Assembly: GCA_017984435.1 (NCBI GenBank)
Contig: JAGNZK010000031.1
Coordinates: 1-36,351 of the forward strand
Length of the DNA: 36,351 bases
From: Nitrosomonas sp.
GTDB lineage: Bacteria > Pseudomonadota > Gammaproteobacteria > Burkholderiales > Nitrosomonadaceae
Reading direction: 5' to 3'
Numbering within the stretch: the stretch's first letter is position 1; every line of letters begins with the position of its first letter. The position numbers and the translations under genes were made by a program. The notes beneath the pieces were generated by a model. That model had not been told where the DNA came from. It did not search any database and saw nothing but the letters and a program-made list of their open reading frames with translations. Positions 17,401-26,266 of the stretch are shown here, in pieces.

Positions 17401-18412
17401 AACCTAACTCCTCCCCTTTTTTGACATAACTCAATCTTTGATTTTCTTCAGCCAACTTTGAGAAAAAAATATTGGTCTCTGATAGCTGCTGATCACTGGT
17501 CTGTAATTGGTTCATTGCGTGACGAAAGCTGGCAGAACCTACCAGACCTTTGGTATACCAGGAAATGTGTTTGCGCGCGATGCGAACACCTGAATATTCA
17601 CCGTAAAAATCATATAAATCGTATAAATGATTAATGAGCACTTGATGTATCTCAATGACTTCAGGTGCTTGTAGATGTTGGCCTGTTGTAAGATAGTGAT
17701 TTATCTCACGAAAGATCCATGGTCGTCCTTGCGCTGCTCGTCCTATCATAATGGCATCGGCTTTTGTGTAAGCGAGAATATGTTTGGCTTTCTCAGGAGT
17801 AGTGATATCGCCATTTGCAATGACAGGAATTTTAACGGTAGATTTAACAGCAGCAATCGTGTCATATTCTGCTTCACCCAGATAAGCGCAGGCTCGTGTA
17901 CGGCCGTGAATAGCCAAAGCCTGGATACCGGAATTTTCTGCAATATGTGCGATGGATAATGCGTTTTTATGCTGCTTATCCCAACCGGTACGGATCTTAA
18001 GTGTCACAGGAATATCGACAGCCTTTACAACGGTATCGAGAATTTTCCCAACCAGTTTTTCATCTTGTAGTAAAGCAGAACCAGCCATGACATTGCATAT
18101 CTTTTTTGCTGGGCAGCCCATATTAATATCAATGATTTGTGCACCTTCTTCAGCGTTATAGCGTGCCGCGGCGGCGAGCATCTCAGGATCAGCACCGGCG
18201 ATTTGAACAGAGATTGGAGAAACTTCGCCTTCGTGATTTGCTCTTCGTTGGGTTTTTTTTGACCCCCAGAGTAAGGAGTTACTCGATACCATTTCAGAAA
18301 CCGCCATGCCAGCGCCCATAAGCTTACATAATTGGCGAAACGGTCGGTCTGTAACACCAGCCATCGGAGCAACAATGAGCTTATTTTTTAAAATATGAGA
18401 ACCAATTTGCAT
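17378..18412 (-). CDS. dusB: tRNA-dihydrouridine synthase DusB
   Basis: A 344-residue flavoenzyme that reduces uridines in the tRNA D-loop. It has the FMN-binding N-terminus VAPMAGVTDRPFRQLCK, the catalytic Cys in NMGCPAKKICNVMAGSALLQ (about residue 108), a KIRTGWD strand, HGRTRACAY and the IMIGRAAQGRPW phosphate-binding segment. The GCPAKK motif and the adjacent fis gene fit DusB rather than DusA or DusC. The 3' end overlaps fis. The start codon has only a weak ribosome binding site; a 174-nt gap separates it from ubiH and probably holds its promoter. Confidence 0.95.
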   Translation of the reverse strand: MQIGSHILKNKLIVAPMAGVTDRPFRQLCKLMGAGMAVSEMVSSNSLLWGSKKTQRRANHEGEVSPISVQIAGADPEMLAAAARYNAEEGAQIIDINMGCPAKKICNVMAGSALLQDEKLVGKILDTVVKAVDIPVTLKIRTGWDKQHKNALSIAHIAENSGIQALAIHGRTRACAYLGEAEYDTIAAVKSTVKIPVIANGDITTPEKAKHILAYTKADAIMIGRAAQGRPWIFREINHYLTTGQHLQAPEVIEIHQVLINHLYDLYDFYGEYSGVRIARKHISWYTKGLVGSASFRHAMNQLQTSDQQLSETNIFFSKLAEENQRLSYVKKGEELGYECNEGE

Positions 18413-18504
18413 GTAAGAAATATCTGTGGGATTGGATTAATGGTTTAAGCTATTGTTGAGTAGTACTTTTTTCTGAAATTTCATAGATAAGCCTTAATGC
18501 AATA

Positions 18505-18516
18505 GTGAATATTCAC
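18505..18516. promoter_or_regulatory. 12-bp perfect palindrome upstream of dusB
   Basis: GTGAATATTCAC is a perfect 12-bp palindrome about 93 nt upstream of the dusB start, and another TTCAC half lies at 18522-18527 (TTTCAC). It resembles an operator for a dimeric regulator in the promoter region of the dusB-fis-pur genes. No regulator can be named. Confidence 0.4.
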
Positions 18517-18586
18517 ATAATTTTCACATTGCGGTGATGGTTAATTATAGCTTTTGTTAGACAGATAGTGGAGGGATGGCTTGAAA

Positions 18587-19759
18587 TTATCCTCTTGCTC
18601 CAAATATCATGCGACGTGCAATAAATCGTTTAAGTGGTGGGGTGCAGTCCAATATACTTAATCCGAATCCGCAAGATTGTTTCAGTATTTTGTTTTCATT
18701 AGAAAAAACCTTGACTAATGAGTCTGTGAAAATTCTGCCCGCACTGCTGTCTATTTGTCTTCTTTGGTGGTATTTTGACAACATCGCGGGGGTGCCAATT
18801 TTATTGGGTGTATTTTTTGTACTAATAATTTCTCCTGCCAGTTCATAAGCGTCTCTCAACCCCAAATTAAACCCCTGTCCCGCAACCGGGTGTAGTGTCT
18901 GAGCCGCATTGCCGATTAATGCAACTCTTTGTGCAGTAATGGATGTCGCGTATTTAAGTGCCAGTGGAAATGCGGATCTTTTTCCTGCATGGATGAATTT
19001 TCCGAGCCTATCGCCAAAGTGTTGATGCAGCTGAGTTAAAAATATTTCATCATTTAATGCAATGATTTCTCTGGCTGTTTCGGGAGTTACTGTCCAAACC
19101 AGAGCAAAATCTTCATTATTTGGAAGTAATGCGATGGGTCCATTGGCTGTAAAACGCTCATAGGCAATACCTGTTTGTTTTTTTTCAGCCTGGACATTTG
19201 CAACGACTGCCCATTGCTGATAATCATGGGTTTGATAGCTAATATCAGGTATTTGCTGAGCAAGTTGACCCCCATCAGCGAGGACTAGCAGATTAGCCGT
19301 AACTTTTGTTTCTTTGCCTTGATGATCGAAATGTATCGTGCCTGAGTTTTCATGAGTATCCAATCGGGTGACTGCTGCACCGGCAATATAATTCGCTTTA
19401 CTTGCTGTTAGTTTTTGATGCATAGCGTGGAAAAGATCATGATAATTCACCACAAATCCTAGAGTGGGCACACCTGCATCTTCAGGCGTCAAGGTGGTTT
19501 GGCCAAAACTGCCGCGATTGGAGATATGAATCGTAGTAATGGGTGTATTTTGTATCAACTTACTCCATACCCCTAGGCGATGTAATATCAGATGGCTGCC
19601 GTGCGATAACGCTAATGGACGGGGATCTTCAACTTTTTCGGGCAGTGCCCGAGCTTCAAGTAATAGGCTGGAAATGCCTGTATCTTGTAAAGCAAGTGTC
19701 AGAGCCATGCCGACAGGGCCACCTCCGACGATAACAATGTCATAATGATCAATAGCCAT
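18587..19759 (-). CDS. ubiH: Ubiquinone biosynthesis FAD-dependent hydroxylase (UbiH type)
   Basis: A 390-residue flavin monooxygenase of the UbiH/UbiF/UbiI family, which hydroxylates the aromatic ring of ubiquinone precursors. The N-terminal dinucleotide fold reads IVIVGGGPVGMALTLAL (about 8-24). The mid-chain DG motif is LVLADGGQ. The second FAD motif VALIGNAAQTLHPVAGQGFN with NLGLRDAYELA has the GNAAQTLHP form that favours UbiH over its relatives. Length matches E. coli UbiH (392). It lies upstream of dusB on the same strand but separated by 174 nt. Exact ring position cannot be told from sequence alone. Confidence 0.88.
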   Translation of the reverse strand: MAIDHYDIVIVGGGPVGMALTLALQDTGISSLLLEARALPEKVEDPRPLALSHGSHLILHRLGVWSKLIQNTPITTIHISNRGSFGQTTLTPEDAGVPTLGFVVNYHDLFHAMHQKLTASKANYIAGAAVTRLDTHENSGTIHFDHQGKETKVTANLLVLADGGQLAQQIPDISYQTHDYQQWAVVANVQAEKKQTGIAYERFTANGPIALLPNNEDFALVWTVTPETAREIIALNDEIFLTQLHQHFGDRLGKFIHAGKRSAFPLALKYATSITAQRVALIGNAAQTLHPVAGQGFNLGLRDAYELAGEIISTKNTPNKIGTPAMLSKYHQRRQIDSSAGRIFTDSLVKVFSNENKILKQSCGFGLSILDCTPPLKRFIARRMIFGARG

Positions 19760-20103
19760 ATAATTTTTCTTGGGATTTTTTTACAGAGAATGCTAGTTTA
19801 TAAGCTAAACCCAATGAAATGTTAAACTTGGTAGTTTTATGCCAATCCATATCGAGCAACGCCTGGGTCCGATTGCACCTGATTCTTGACGACTAAGGAT
19901 AGCATAAGTGCTAACGGTCATGGAATGAGATGGTTGCTGGTTTGTAATGATACCAGGCTTAGAAAATGGCATAATTGCACAGCCCTATTTTCTACTTTCA
20001 ATCTATTGATGTTGATGCATCAAAATGATTTGAACTTTGTACCTATTACGCATAAAGCACTTAATTATTTTCTGAAGATATTATTTTGTATAGGAACTTT
20101 TGC
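19760..20103. other. Intergenic between ubiH and the ankyrin gene
   Basis: A divergent promoter region of 344 nt with no believable gene. It holds the perfect palindrome TTGATGCATCAA at 20012-20023, preceded directly by another TTGATG (20006-20011), about 80 nt upstream of the ankyrin gene start. No other structure stands out. Confidence 0.5.
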
Positions 20104-20856
20104 ATGACAAAGTTATTAAAAAATAAATTGGTAAAGTTTATATTATTCGTATTAGTTTCTGTTTCTACAGCAAATGCTTGGTCAGCAAATAGGGATACTG
20201 AGCTGATCAGTGCAGCGGATAAAGGCAATTTTCCTTTGGTTAAAAAAATACTGGACACTGAACAGATCGAGCAAGAAGAATTAAACACCGCTTTTCTGGC
20301 AGCGATTAAAAAAGGAAATGCTGCAATAGTTGAACGATTCATACAAGCAGGCGTGGATGTCAATTTAAGGGCGGAAAACAGTTATACACCATTGATGCAG
20401 ACTGCTCGTGACGGCCGTGATCAGGTGGTGGAAATACTACTGACTGCCGGTGCCGATGTGAATGCTGTTTCTGAAGAGGATGACACCGCTTTAATTTTGG
20501 CGGCTGAGAAAGACAGAAGAAAGGTCATCGCTGCATTGCTGGCTGCCAACGCGAATGTCAATGCAAAAAGGAGTAATGGCATGACGGCACTATTATTGGC
20601 TGCACAAGAAGGGCATCAACAGACTATTCAAGCATTGGTTGCTGCGAAGGCTGATGTAAATTATCAACTGGAGAATGGCGCAACGGCGTTAATGCTGGCG
20701 GCCCAACACGGTCATCTGGGTGCTGTCTATTCATTAATTGCAGCGAATGCAGATCTCAATCTCAAAGCAAGCAATGGAATGACGGCGATGATGCTTGCTA
20801 ATCACTATCGTTATAAGGAAGTGATTGATTTATTAAAGAAGGCTGGCGCCAAATAG
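20104..20856 (+). CDS. Secreted ankyrin-repeat protein
   Basis: A 250-residue protein with a signal peptide (basic MTKLLKNK, hydrophobic core VKFILFVLVSVS, cleavage after ANA, about residue 25) followed by about six ankyrin repeats from residue 30 to the end. Repeat hallmarks are DVNLRAENSYTPLMQTARDG, AGADVNAVSEEDDTALILAA, NGMTALLLAAQEGH and NGATALMLAAQHGH. Ankyrin repeats bind proteins; a periplasmic location is inferred from the leader. ATG 20104 with AGGAA 8 nt upstream is chosen over a TTG at 20086. It is followed 84 nt later by a Sel1-repeat lipoprotein, so the two may work together in the envelope. Confidence 0.85.
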   Translation: MTKLLKNKLVKFILFVLVSVSTANAWSANRDTELISAADKGNFPLVKKILDTEQIEQEELNTAFLAAIKKGNAAIVERFIQAGVDVNLRAENSYTPLMQTARDGRDQVVEILLTAGADVNAVSEEDDTALILAAEKDRRKVIAALLAANANVNAKRSNGMTALLLAAQEGHQQTIQALVAAKADVNYQLENGATALMLAAQHGHLGAVYSLIAANADLNLKASNGMTAMMLANHYRYKEVIDLLKKAGAK

Positions 20857-20940
20857 CAAATATAGTGTACTACTTCTAATCGAGTTGCTATATCCTACGG
20901 GGCTGTTATAGTTAAACCAAAGAAATAAAGGAAATTACAA

Positions 20941-21618
20941 ATGAAATTTTTAACTGTTCTATTACTGGTCATCGCAATGTTGTTATTAACAGGTTGCGAT
21001 GAAAAATCACAAAGTGATAAAGCAGGAACGGATGCTTCGTCAACCACGATGGCTGAAGTAACCAAACTGGGTGAAATTCCAGCGATACTGAGTGAAGGTT
21101 TGACGCCTGAAGAAAAAGCTGAACTCAAGGAACAGATTTTACCCTCAGGAGTAGGCGATGTCCAAACAGCGGAAGAAAAATTTAAAGCATTACTGGAAGA
21201 TGCAAAAACAGGAGACCCTGCTGCGCAGAATGGTTTAGGTGTTATGTATTATACCGGTGAAGCAATTTCAAAAAGTCCGTCGGGTCAAGTATTGAATAAC
21301 GATCCTGAGTTAGCAGCAGGCTGGTTTTTTCGTGCCGCCGAACAAGGCTTTGCAGATGCGCAATTTAACCTTGGGTTAATGTATGCCAATGGTGAAGGTG
21401 TTGAACAAGATATGACACAGGCCGTTGAGTTGTTTAAGAAAGCCGCAGAACAAGGGCACGTGGATGCACAAAACAATTTGGGTGCCATGTACTTTACGGG
21501 TGAAGGCGTAGGTAGAGACGAGAAAAAAGCGATTGAGTGGTTTGAGAAAGCTGCTGCACAAGGCAATGTGGATGCTCAAGCTAACCTTGATGCAATAAAG
21601 GCGGCAGGCGGAAAATAG
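20941..21618 (+). CDS. Sel1-repeat lipoprotein
   Basis: A 225-residue protein with a lipoprotein signal: hydrophobic MKFLTVLLLVIAMLL and lipobox LLTGC, with Cys19 the predicted lipidated residue. A roughly 65-residue acidic linker follows, then three Sel1-like repeats from about residue 95 to 220 (AQNGLGVMYYTGEA, AQFNLGLMYANGEGV, AQNNLGAMYFTGEGV with AAEQG connectors). Sel1 repeats form alpha-solenoids for protein binding. The first repeat has an insert (KSPSGQVLNNDP). An AAGGAAATTACAA ribosome binding site precedes the ATG. It is downstream of the ankyrin gene on the same strand. Partner unknown. Confidence 0.86.
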   Translation: MKFLTVLLLVIAMLLLTGCDEKSQSDKAGTDASSTTMAEVTKLGEIPAILSEGLTPEEKAELKEQILPSGVGDVQTAEEKFKALLEDAKTGDPAAQNGLGVMYYTGEAISKSPSGQVLNNDPELAAGWFFRAAEQGFADAQFNLGLMYANGEGVEQDMTQAVELFKKAAEQGHVDAQNNLGAMYFTGEGVGRDEKKAIEWFEKAAAQGNVDAQANLDAIKAAGGK

Positions 21619-21725
21619 CTTCTGGACGGTGTTGTTCGGGGCAAGCTTGTACGGTTTTATAAGGATTAAATGGTTTTTTGATTCGTGAATACTGGAGAAG
21701 GCTTTATCTACTATTTTTGATTTGT

Positions 21726-22133
21726 ATGATGGAAATTACTTGCTATCGAGATTCAGAAATCAGCCGTGAATCGCGGCAGCTGTCGGCAAGCGCCTATAAT
21801 CTGGCCATTACTTTGCTGTCGCGCTGTACCACCCGGCATTTATTTGTTCCTATCCGCAGTATGCAATATATGGCAATTATTGATAACGAGGAGTTCGTGT
21901 TTATTGACGGGGAACGTAAATGCTGGGTAGATATTGCATGGCAGAATTTTAAACCGCAGGTTCGTGATGCTTTGGATCAACCGGTCGCCTATCAGGCGGT
22001 TTATTACCGCGAAAACATATCGACGATCATGACGCGCTTACAGAGTGAATTTCCAGCTGCACTGCAAGTGCTGGTTAACAGAACAAAGTTGGATGGTCCG
22101 GCGCGGATTATCAATTTTCCGACAAAAAGTTAA
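21726..22133 (+). CDS. Hypothetical protein
   Basis: A protein of about 135 residues of no family I recognise. It appears soluble, without signal peptide or membrane segment when started at ATG 21726 (or 21729). Features seen are an N-terminal YRDSEISRESRQLS, a central hydrophobic strand region MQYMAIIDNEEFVFIDG, a KCWVDIAWQNF segment and a C-terminal helix. A longer frame to a TTG at 21678 would add a hydrophobic stretch but lacks support. The ribosome binding site is weak. It overlaps the next gene tail to tail by 4 nt. Base composition fits its neighbours. Confidence 0.6.
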   Translation: MMEITCYRDSEISRESRQLSASAYNLAITLLSRCTTRHLFVPIRSMQYMAIIDNEEFVFIDGERKCWVDIAWQNFKPQVRDALDQPVAYQAVYYRENISTIMTRLQSEFPAALQVLVNRTKLDGPARIINFPTKS

Positions 22134-22432
22134 TCGTCATCCTTCAAGTCGGTATCCCAGCCTTTTTCTTTGGCGCTTGCAATAGCCTGTGTATATAGCT
22201 GCATATGCCGGTCGCGGAATTCATCTGGTAAGCGGCTTGGCAGGTGGGCATATGGTTCCCAGGCAGCATAGACTTTCTCATACAGCGTTTGCATTTGCGC
22301 ACTGCTCCAGCCCGCGCAGGTTTCTGTTTCGGGCAAAATGCCAAATACCCAGGCATCTCGCACGACACGTCCCAAGTGAGTCAGACCTCCGTTTTCATCC
22401 TGATCGATACCCACATAAAATTGTTCTGTCAT
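22130..22432 (-). CDS. Hypothetical protein
   Basis: A 100-residue soluble acidic protein with no family I can name. It begins MTEQFYVGIDQDENGGLTHL, has several Trp residues (DAWVFG, AGWSSAQ, AAWEPYA, EKGWDTD) and ends DLKDDD. The pattern FYVGIDQDENGGLTHLGRV looks like a short beta-hairpin and the rest looks helical. Its stop codon shares bases with that of the plus-strand gene before it. The antiporter gene lies 44 nt upstream on the same strand, so the two could be cotranscribed. Confidence 0.65.
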   Translation of the reverse strand: MTEQFYVGIDQDENGGLTHLGRVVRDAWVFGILPETETCAGWSSAQMQTLYEKVYAAWEPYAHLPSRLPDEFRDRHMQLYTQAIASAKEKGWDTDLKDDD

Positions 22433-22475
22433 TGTGTTGATCTCATAAAAGTGTACATAGTGTGTAAGAGCAATC

Positions 22476-24212
22476 TTAGTGTTGAGTAATTGATTGGCTT
22501 CTGCTATGGGGTGCTTCCGTTTTTGTATTGAAGCGATCCAATATATAGTGAGTCATGTTTTTGGCGAGCTCCTCCTCGCCGAAGAATACCGTACCTATCT
22601 TGTCTTTGCGTAATAATTCTGTTTCATCCTCACTGCGGGTACGTAACACAATTTCGATATCCGGATTCAGTGTGCGTGCGGTATCGATCATTTGGCGAAC
22701 ATTCAGCGGGTCAGGTGTTGCAATGACCAGCATCGCCGCATCCGTGATATGTGCTTGTATCAACACAGAGGGATCTGTGGCATCACCAGATACTGCATTC
22801 TTGCCATGTTTACGCAAATCTTGCACCAGTTCACGGTTTTGCTCTGCAACGATATAAGGAATATCCTGTTCACTCAGAGCGCTAGCAATGCGCTGGCCTA
22901 CATGGCCATAGCCTACCAATACGACCTGTCCTTCGAGATACTTGCGTTCTGTACTCATCGGCAGTTCCGCGAACGGATCATCGCGATTTTCGTATTTGCG
23001 TGCCAATGCGGAGTGTTTCAGCATCCAGTTCCTGAAAGGTACAATGGCAGCAAACGCTATCGGGTTGAAAGCGATGGAAATCAAAGCGCCCGCAAGCACC
23101 AGGCTCATGCCCTCGATAGGCATCAACCCGAGTGTTAAGCCCAGCCCTGCCAGAATGAAAGAAAATTCACCAATCTGTCCCAGGCTGGCAGCCACTGTCA
23201 GTACGGTATTAAGTGGGTAGCGTAGCAGCAAAACCAACAGCATGGCCGCCACGGATTTTCCTGCGATAATAATGGCTACCACGCTTAGAACCCGCATGGG
23301 CTCTTCGATGAGCACGGCCGGATCAAATAACATGCCGACGGAAACAAAGAACAGCACAGCAAAAGCGTCACGCAATGGCAGAGACTCTTCGGCGGCACGA
23401 TGGCTGAATTTGGATTCACGCATCACCATACCAGCAAAGAACGCACCCAATGCAAACGACACATTAAATAGTGCTGCGGCACCATAAGCAATGCAGATGG
23501 CTACGGCAATGACAGCCAGCGTGAACAATTCGCGTGAGCCTGTGCGGGCAACTTGCCACAACAACCAAGGCAATACACGGCGGCCGACAATGAGCATCAA
23601 GGCGATAAAGGCTGAAACCAGCAGTAAGGTAGTGCCTATCGTACGCCATAATGGATCTGCCGCTGCTTCGGTTCCATTGGATCCGCCCAACATGGTCGCA
23701 AATGAAGGTAAAAGAACCAGAATCAGTACGGTTACCAAATCTTCAACAATCAACCAGCCGACGGCAATCCGGCCGGTCATGGTTTCCAGAAGGCCGCGCG
23801 ATTCGAGCGCTTTAAGCAGTACCACAGTACTGGCGCAGGATAATGAAAGGCCCAGCACCAAACCAGCACCGAAACTCCAACCCCACCAGTTAGCCAGGAT
23901 CATGCCCAATATGGTTGCAACTGCCATTTGAACAATGGCACCGGGTACAGCGATACGTTTGACAGAGAGGAGATCATCGAGAGAAAAATGTAATCCGACA
24001 CCAAACATCAGCAACATGACACCGATTTCTGACAGTTGGGAAGCAATTTCAATATCCGCAACAAACCCGGGTGTTGAAGGGCTGATCGCGATGCCAGCCA
24101 GCAAATAACCCACGAGTGCAGGGGTTTTTAGTCGTTCTGCAATAAAGCCAAAGATCAAAGCCAAGCCAAAGCCGGCTGCAACCGTAGTAATCAGAGCAAC
24201 GTTATGTTCCAT
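22476..24212 (-). CDS. ybaL: YbaL/KefB-type cation:proton antiporter with TrkA-N domain
   Basis: A 578-residue CPA2-family transporter, near the 558 of E. coli YbaL. About 12 membrane helices span residues 5-390, with typical GYLLAGIAISPSTPGFV, LLMFGVGLHFSLDDLLSV, SCASTVVLLKALES and GWLIVEDLVTVLIL segments; the last matches the ion-binding helix of CPA2 antiporters. The cytoplasmic part has a Rossmann NAD-binding TrkA-N domain from about residue 415 (VVLVGYGHVGQRIASALSE), with SGDATDPSVL and IATPDPLNVRQ. It should exchange K+ or Na+ for protons; YbaL versus KefB/KefC is judged by overall pattern and carries some doubt. Confidence 0.88.
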   Translation of the reverse strand: MEHNVALITTVAAGFGLALIFGFIAERLKTPALVGYLLAGIAISPSTPGFVADIEIASQLSEIGVMLLMFGVGLHFSLDDLLSVKRIAVPGAIVQMAVATILGMILANWWGWSFGAGLVLGLSLSCASTVVLLKALESRGLLETMTGRIAVGWLIVEDLVTVLILVLLPSFATMLGGSNGTEAAADPLWRTIGTTLLLVSAFIALMLIVGRRVLPWLLWQVARTGSRELFTLAVIAVAICIAYGAAALFNVSFALGAFFAGMVMRESKFSHRAAEESLPLRDAFAVLFFVSVGMLFDPAVLIEEPMRVLSVVAIIIAGKSVAAMLLVLLLRYPLNTVLTVAASLGQIGEFSFILAGLGLTLGLMPIEGMSLVLAGALISIAFNPIAFAAIVPFRNWMLKHSALARKYENRDDPFAELPMSTERKYLEGQVVLVGYGHVGQRIASALSEQDIPYIVAEQNRELVQDLRKHGKNAVSGDATDPSVLIQAHITDAAMLVIATPDPLNVRQMIDTARTLNPDIEIVLRTRSEDETELLRKDKIGTVFFGEEELAKNMTHYILDRFNTKTEAPHSRSQSITQH

Positions 24213-24343
24213 TCGAATTCCATTATCTATGTGACTGGCGGGTTTGTTAGAGGTGCCTGATTAAGTCCGCTCAATCCGTTTTGTTATAGTCTTACTACAG
24301 AAAATGTGATACTTGAGTTCAGCTAACTTACCGAGCCATGTAT

Positions 24344-26266
24344 TTAATTAGTTTGTTCAGAGTTTTCTGAGAAGGTTTCAACTTCGGAATCACTGGCGGG
24401 TATCATATCGGATACCACAGGTGTATTTAAGAATTTTTCAAACTCAACGCGTTCTTCTTCGATTGCTTCGAGAATCTGGCGCTTAAAATCATCGCGTGAG
24501 AACGCTTCTTCGAGCATCAGCAGAAGCTTTTCAACAGTCAAGCCAATGGTGATTCCGCCAATAATACCACCAATCGCTGCACCAATGGCTGTACCGATAC
24601 CGGGAATGACGGAACCCAGTGCCATACCCGTTGCGGCACCTGCCGCTGCCCCACCTAAGGCGCTCACCGCTTTTCCGGCAGTCACTTTAATTAAGGCTTG
24701 CGCGCCGAGTTTGATCACTCCCTTACCAGCCACCTTGGCTGTAATTTTACCAGCAATTGCTCCGGTAATCGCGCCAGCGGTGCCAATACCGCCAGAAATC
24801 AGCATGCGGTTCTCCAGATTGACGATCATGCTATGTGCAGGCGGTTCTTTGAGCGCGCTCAGTGAAGCGTGCCTGACAATTTCCAGTTGTGAATTATCCG
24901 CAGGTTCAACACGATTCTCAGCCAGTATTTGCTCAACCTTTTGCAGATGTTCGGCGCGTAGTTGCTGGTTATTCTGCAATACGTTTTCAATCGATTGTTG
25001 CACAGGACCGAAAACATTGCCTTTCATCAGATAATTTTGCAATTTTTCAGCCATCCAGTTTTCCAGGACACCGGTAGCCAATGCCACAATACGTTCATAT
25101 TCGCCCGGCAGACTGTAATACCAATCCAGATAGTCATCAACATTTTCAGCCATTTGCTTGAAACCAGTATCAGTAGTTTCACGTAATTTTTCCAGCGATG
25201 TTTCCAGTTTGCTGAGGCTGTCGAGGTAAGCGCGCTCAATGTGTTCTGCAGTTCCGGGTTTATAGTACTCATCTCCGATCATTTCCACCGTTTCGATCAC
25301 GGTTTGTTGTGAGGTACGGATTTCTTTAACAGTTTTCGGATTGGAGCGCAGCCAGGCATCCACATAAACAGTCGATGGCACATAAATAAACAAGACAAAG
25401 AAAGTGGTGAATGCCGTGGTAATAGCCCAGGCCCAGGGTGAAACCGCAGGGGGGTGATCACTATCCTGGATAGGACTGAATACACGGCGATATTCAGACA
25501 ACGGAACCATAAAACTGGAAATCCCAAGTGCCACATTATAAAAAAACAACAAACTGCCCAGAAGAATGACTCCCAGATAAAACATGGTGTTGAATGAATG
25601 CAGACTGCCTAATGCATAACGTTTTAGTCCTTCAATAAAACCCAGTAACCGGTTGGTTTCAAGGATCAGAATGCTGTTGGTGGTGCCATCCAATTTTTGG
25701 CTTTCCATGGCAACCGCTTCCGCTAGTGAAGCATACTGACGACTTGCATCCGCGTGATTGACGAACACAATAAACAATACCGCCATCACCAATGCAGTCA
25801 CCCAGCGTGACCAGGCTAAGGATTTATGCACGGCGATGTAAGGTTTGTATTCGCGTGCTGCAATGGGAAAGAAAATAGCGTAAATGATGGCAAATACTGG
25901 AATGGCGGTAAAGAAAATCGTCCATTCCTGCTTTTCAGCCGAGCCGAGATAAAATAACAGTAGAAATGAAAAAGCTACCGACCACAGCAACCACCAAATA
26001 TATGCCAGAATTCGGCGCGTAAACAACCAATGCAAAATACCCAGTTTTTTAAATTGACTGGCAAGGTGAATTCTTTGAATCGTTACCGCATAAATCGCAG
26101 CGAAATAAATAGGCAATCCGAACAGAAAGGTTACTAGTAAGGCAAACCACAGTTGTTCATTAGGAATCAGCCGCCCAAGAAAGTAAGCAAATGCCAGCCA
26201 ACTGGCAGAAAACGCCAGATAGCAGAGAATTCTTACAAAATTGAAGTTTTTGAGCGCTGAAAACAC
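24344..26266 (-). CDS. Large membrane protein with glycine-zipper C-terminal region
   Basis: A 640-residue protein of unknown family. Six or seven hydrophobic helices occupy about residues 12-330 (for example RILCYLAFSASWLAFAYFL and LLWSVAFSFLLLFYLG). A long polar helical region follows (about 330-490; EIRTSQQTVIETVEMIGDEY, repeated LEKL/LQKV segments). Residues about 490-585 are Gly/Ala-rich zippers (GTAGAITGAIAG, GGAAAGAATGMALGSVIPGIG, split here). An acidic tail ends the chain. The longest frame starts at a TTG (26302), but GTG at 26266 has AAGGAA at proper spacing and starts just before the first membrane helix. It lies 131 nt upstream of the antiporter on the same strand. Confidence 0.7.
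   Translation of the reverse strand: MFSALKNFNFVRILCYLAFSASWLAFAYFLGRLIPNEQLWFALLVTFLFGLPIYFAAIYAVTIQRIHLASQFKKLGILHWLFTRRILAYIWWLLWSVAFSFLLLFYLGSAEKQEWTIFFTAIPVFAIIYAIFFPIAAREYKPYIAVHKSLAWSRWVTALVMAVLFIVFVNHADASRQYASLAEAVAMESQKLDGTTNSILILETNRLLGFIEGLKRYALGSLHSFNTMFYLGVILLGSLLFFYNVALGISSFMVPLSEYRRVFSPIQDSDHPPAVSPWAWAITTAFTTFFVLFIYVPSTVYVDAWLRSNPKTVKEIRTSQQTVIETVEMIGDEYYKPGTAEHIERAYLDSLSKLETSLEKLRETTDTGFKQMAENVDDYLDWYYSLPGEYERIVALATGVLENWMAEKLQNYLMKGNVFGPVQQSIENVLQNNQQLRAEHLQKVEQILAENRVEPADNSQLEIVRHASLSALKEPPAHSMIVNLENRMLISGGIGTAGAITGAIAGKITAKVAGKGVIKLGAQALIKVTAGKAVSALGGAAAGAATGMALGSVIPGIGTAIGAAIGGIIGGITIGLTVEKLLLMLEEAFSRDDFKRQILEAIEEERVEFEKFLNTPVVSDMIPASDSEVETFSENSEQTN

Noticed and set aside
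19886-20107. 73-codon plus-strand frame upstream of the ankyrin gene
   Set aside because: Non-coding-like composition and overlap with the real ribosome binding site and start of the ankyrin gene.
24546-25034. 162-codon plus-strand frame rich in Pro and Ala
   Set aside because: It is the antisense shadow of the glycine/alanine-rich part of the minus-strand membrane protein.
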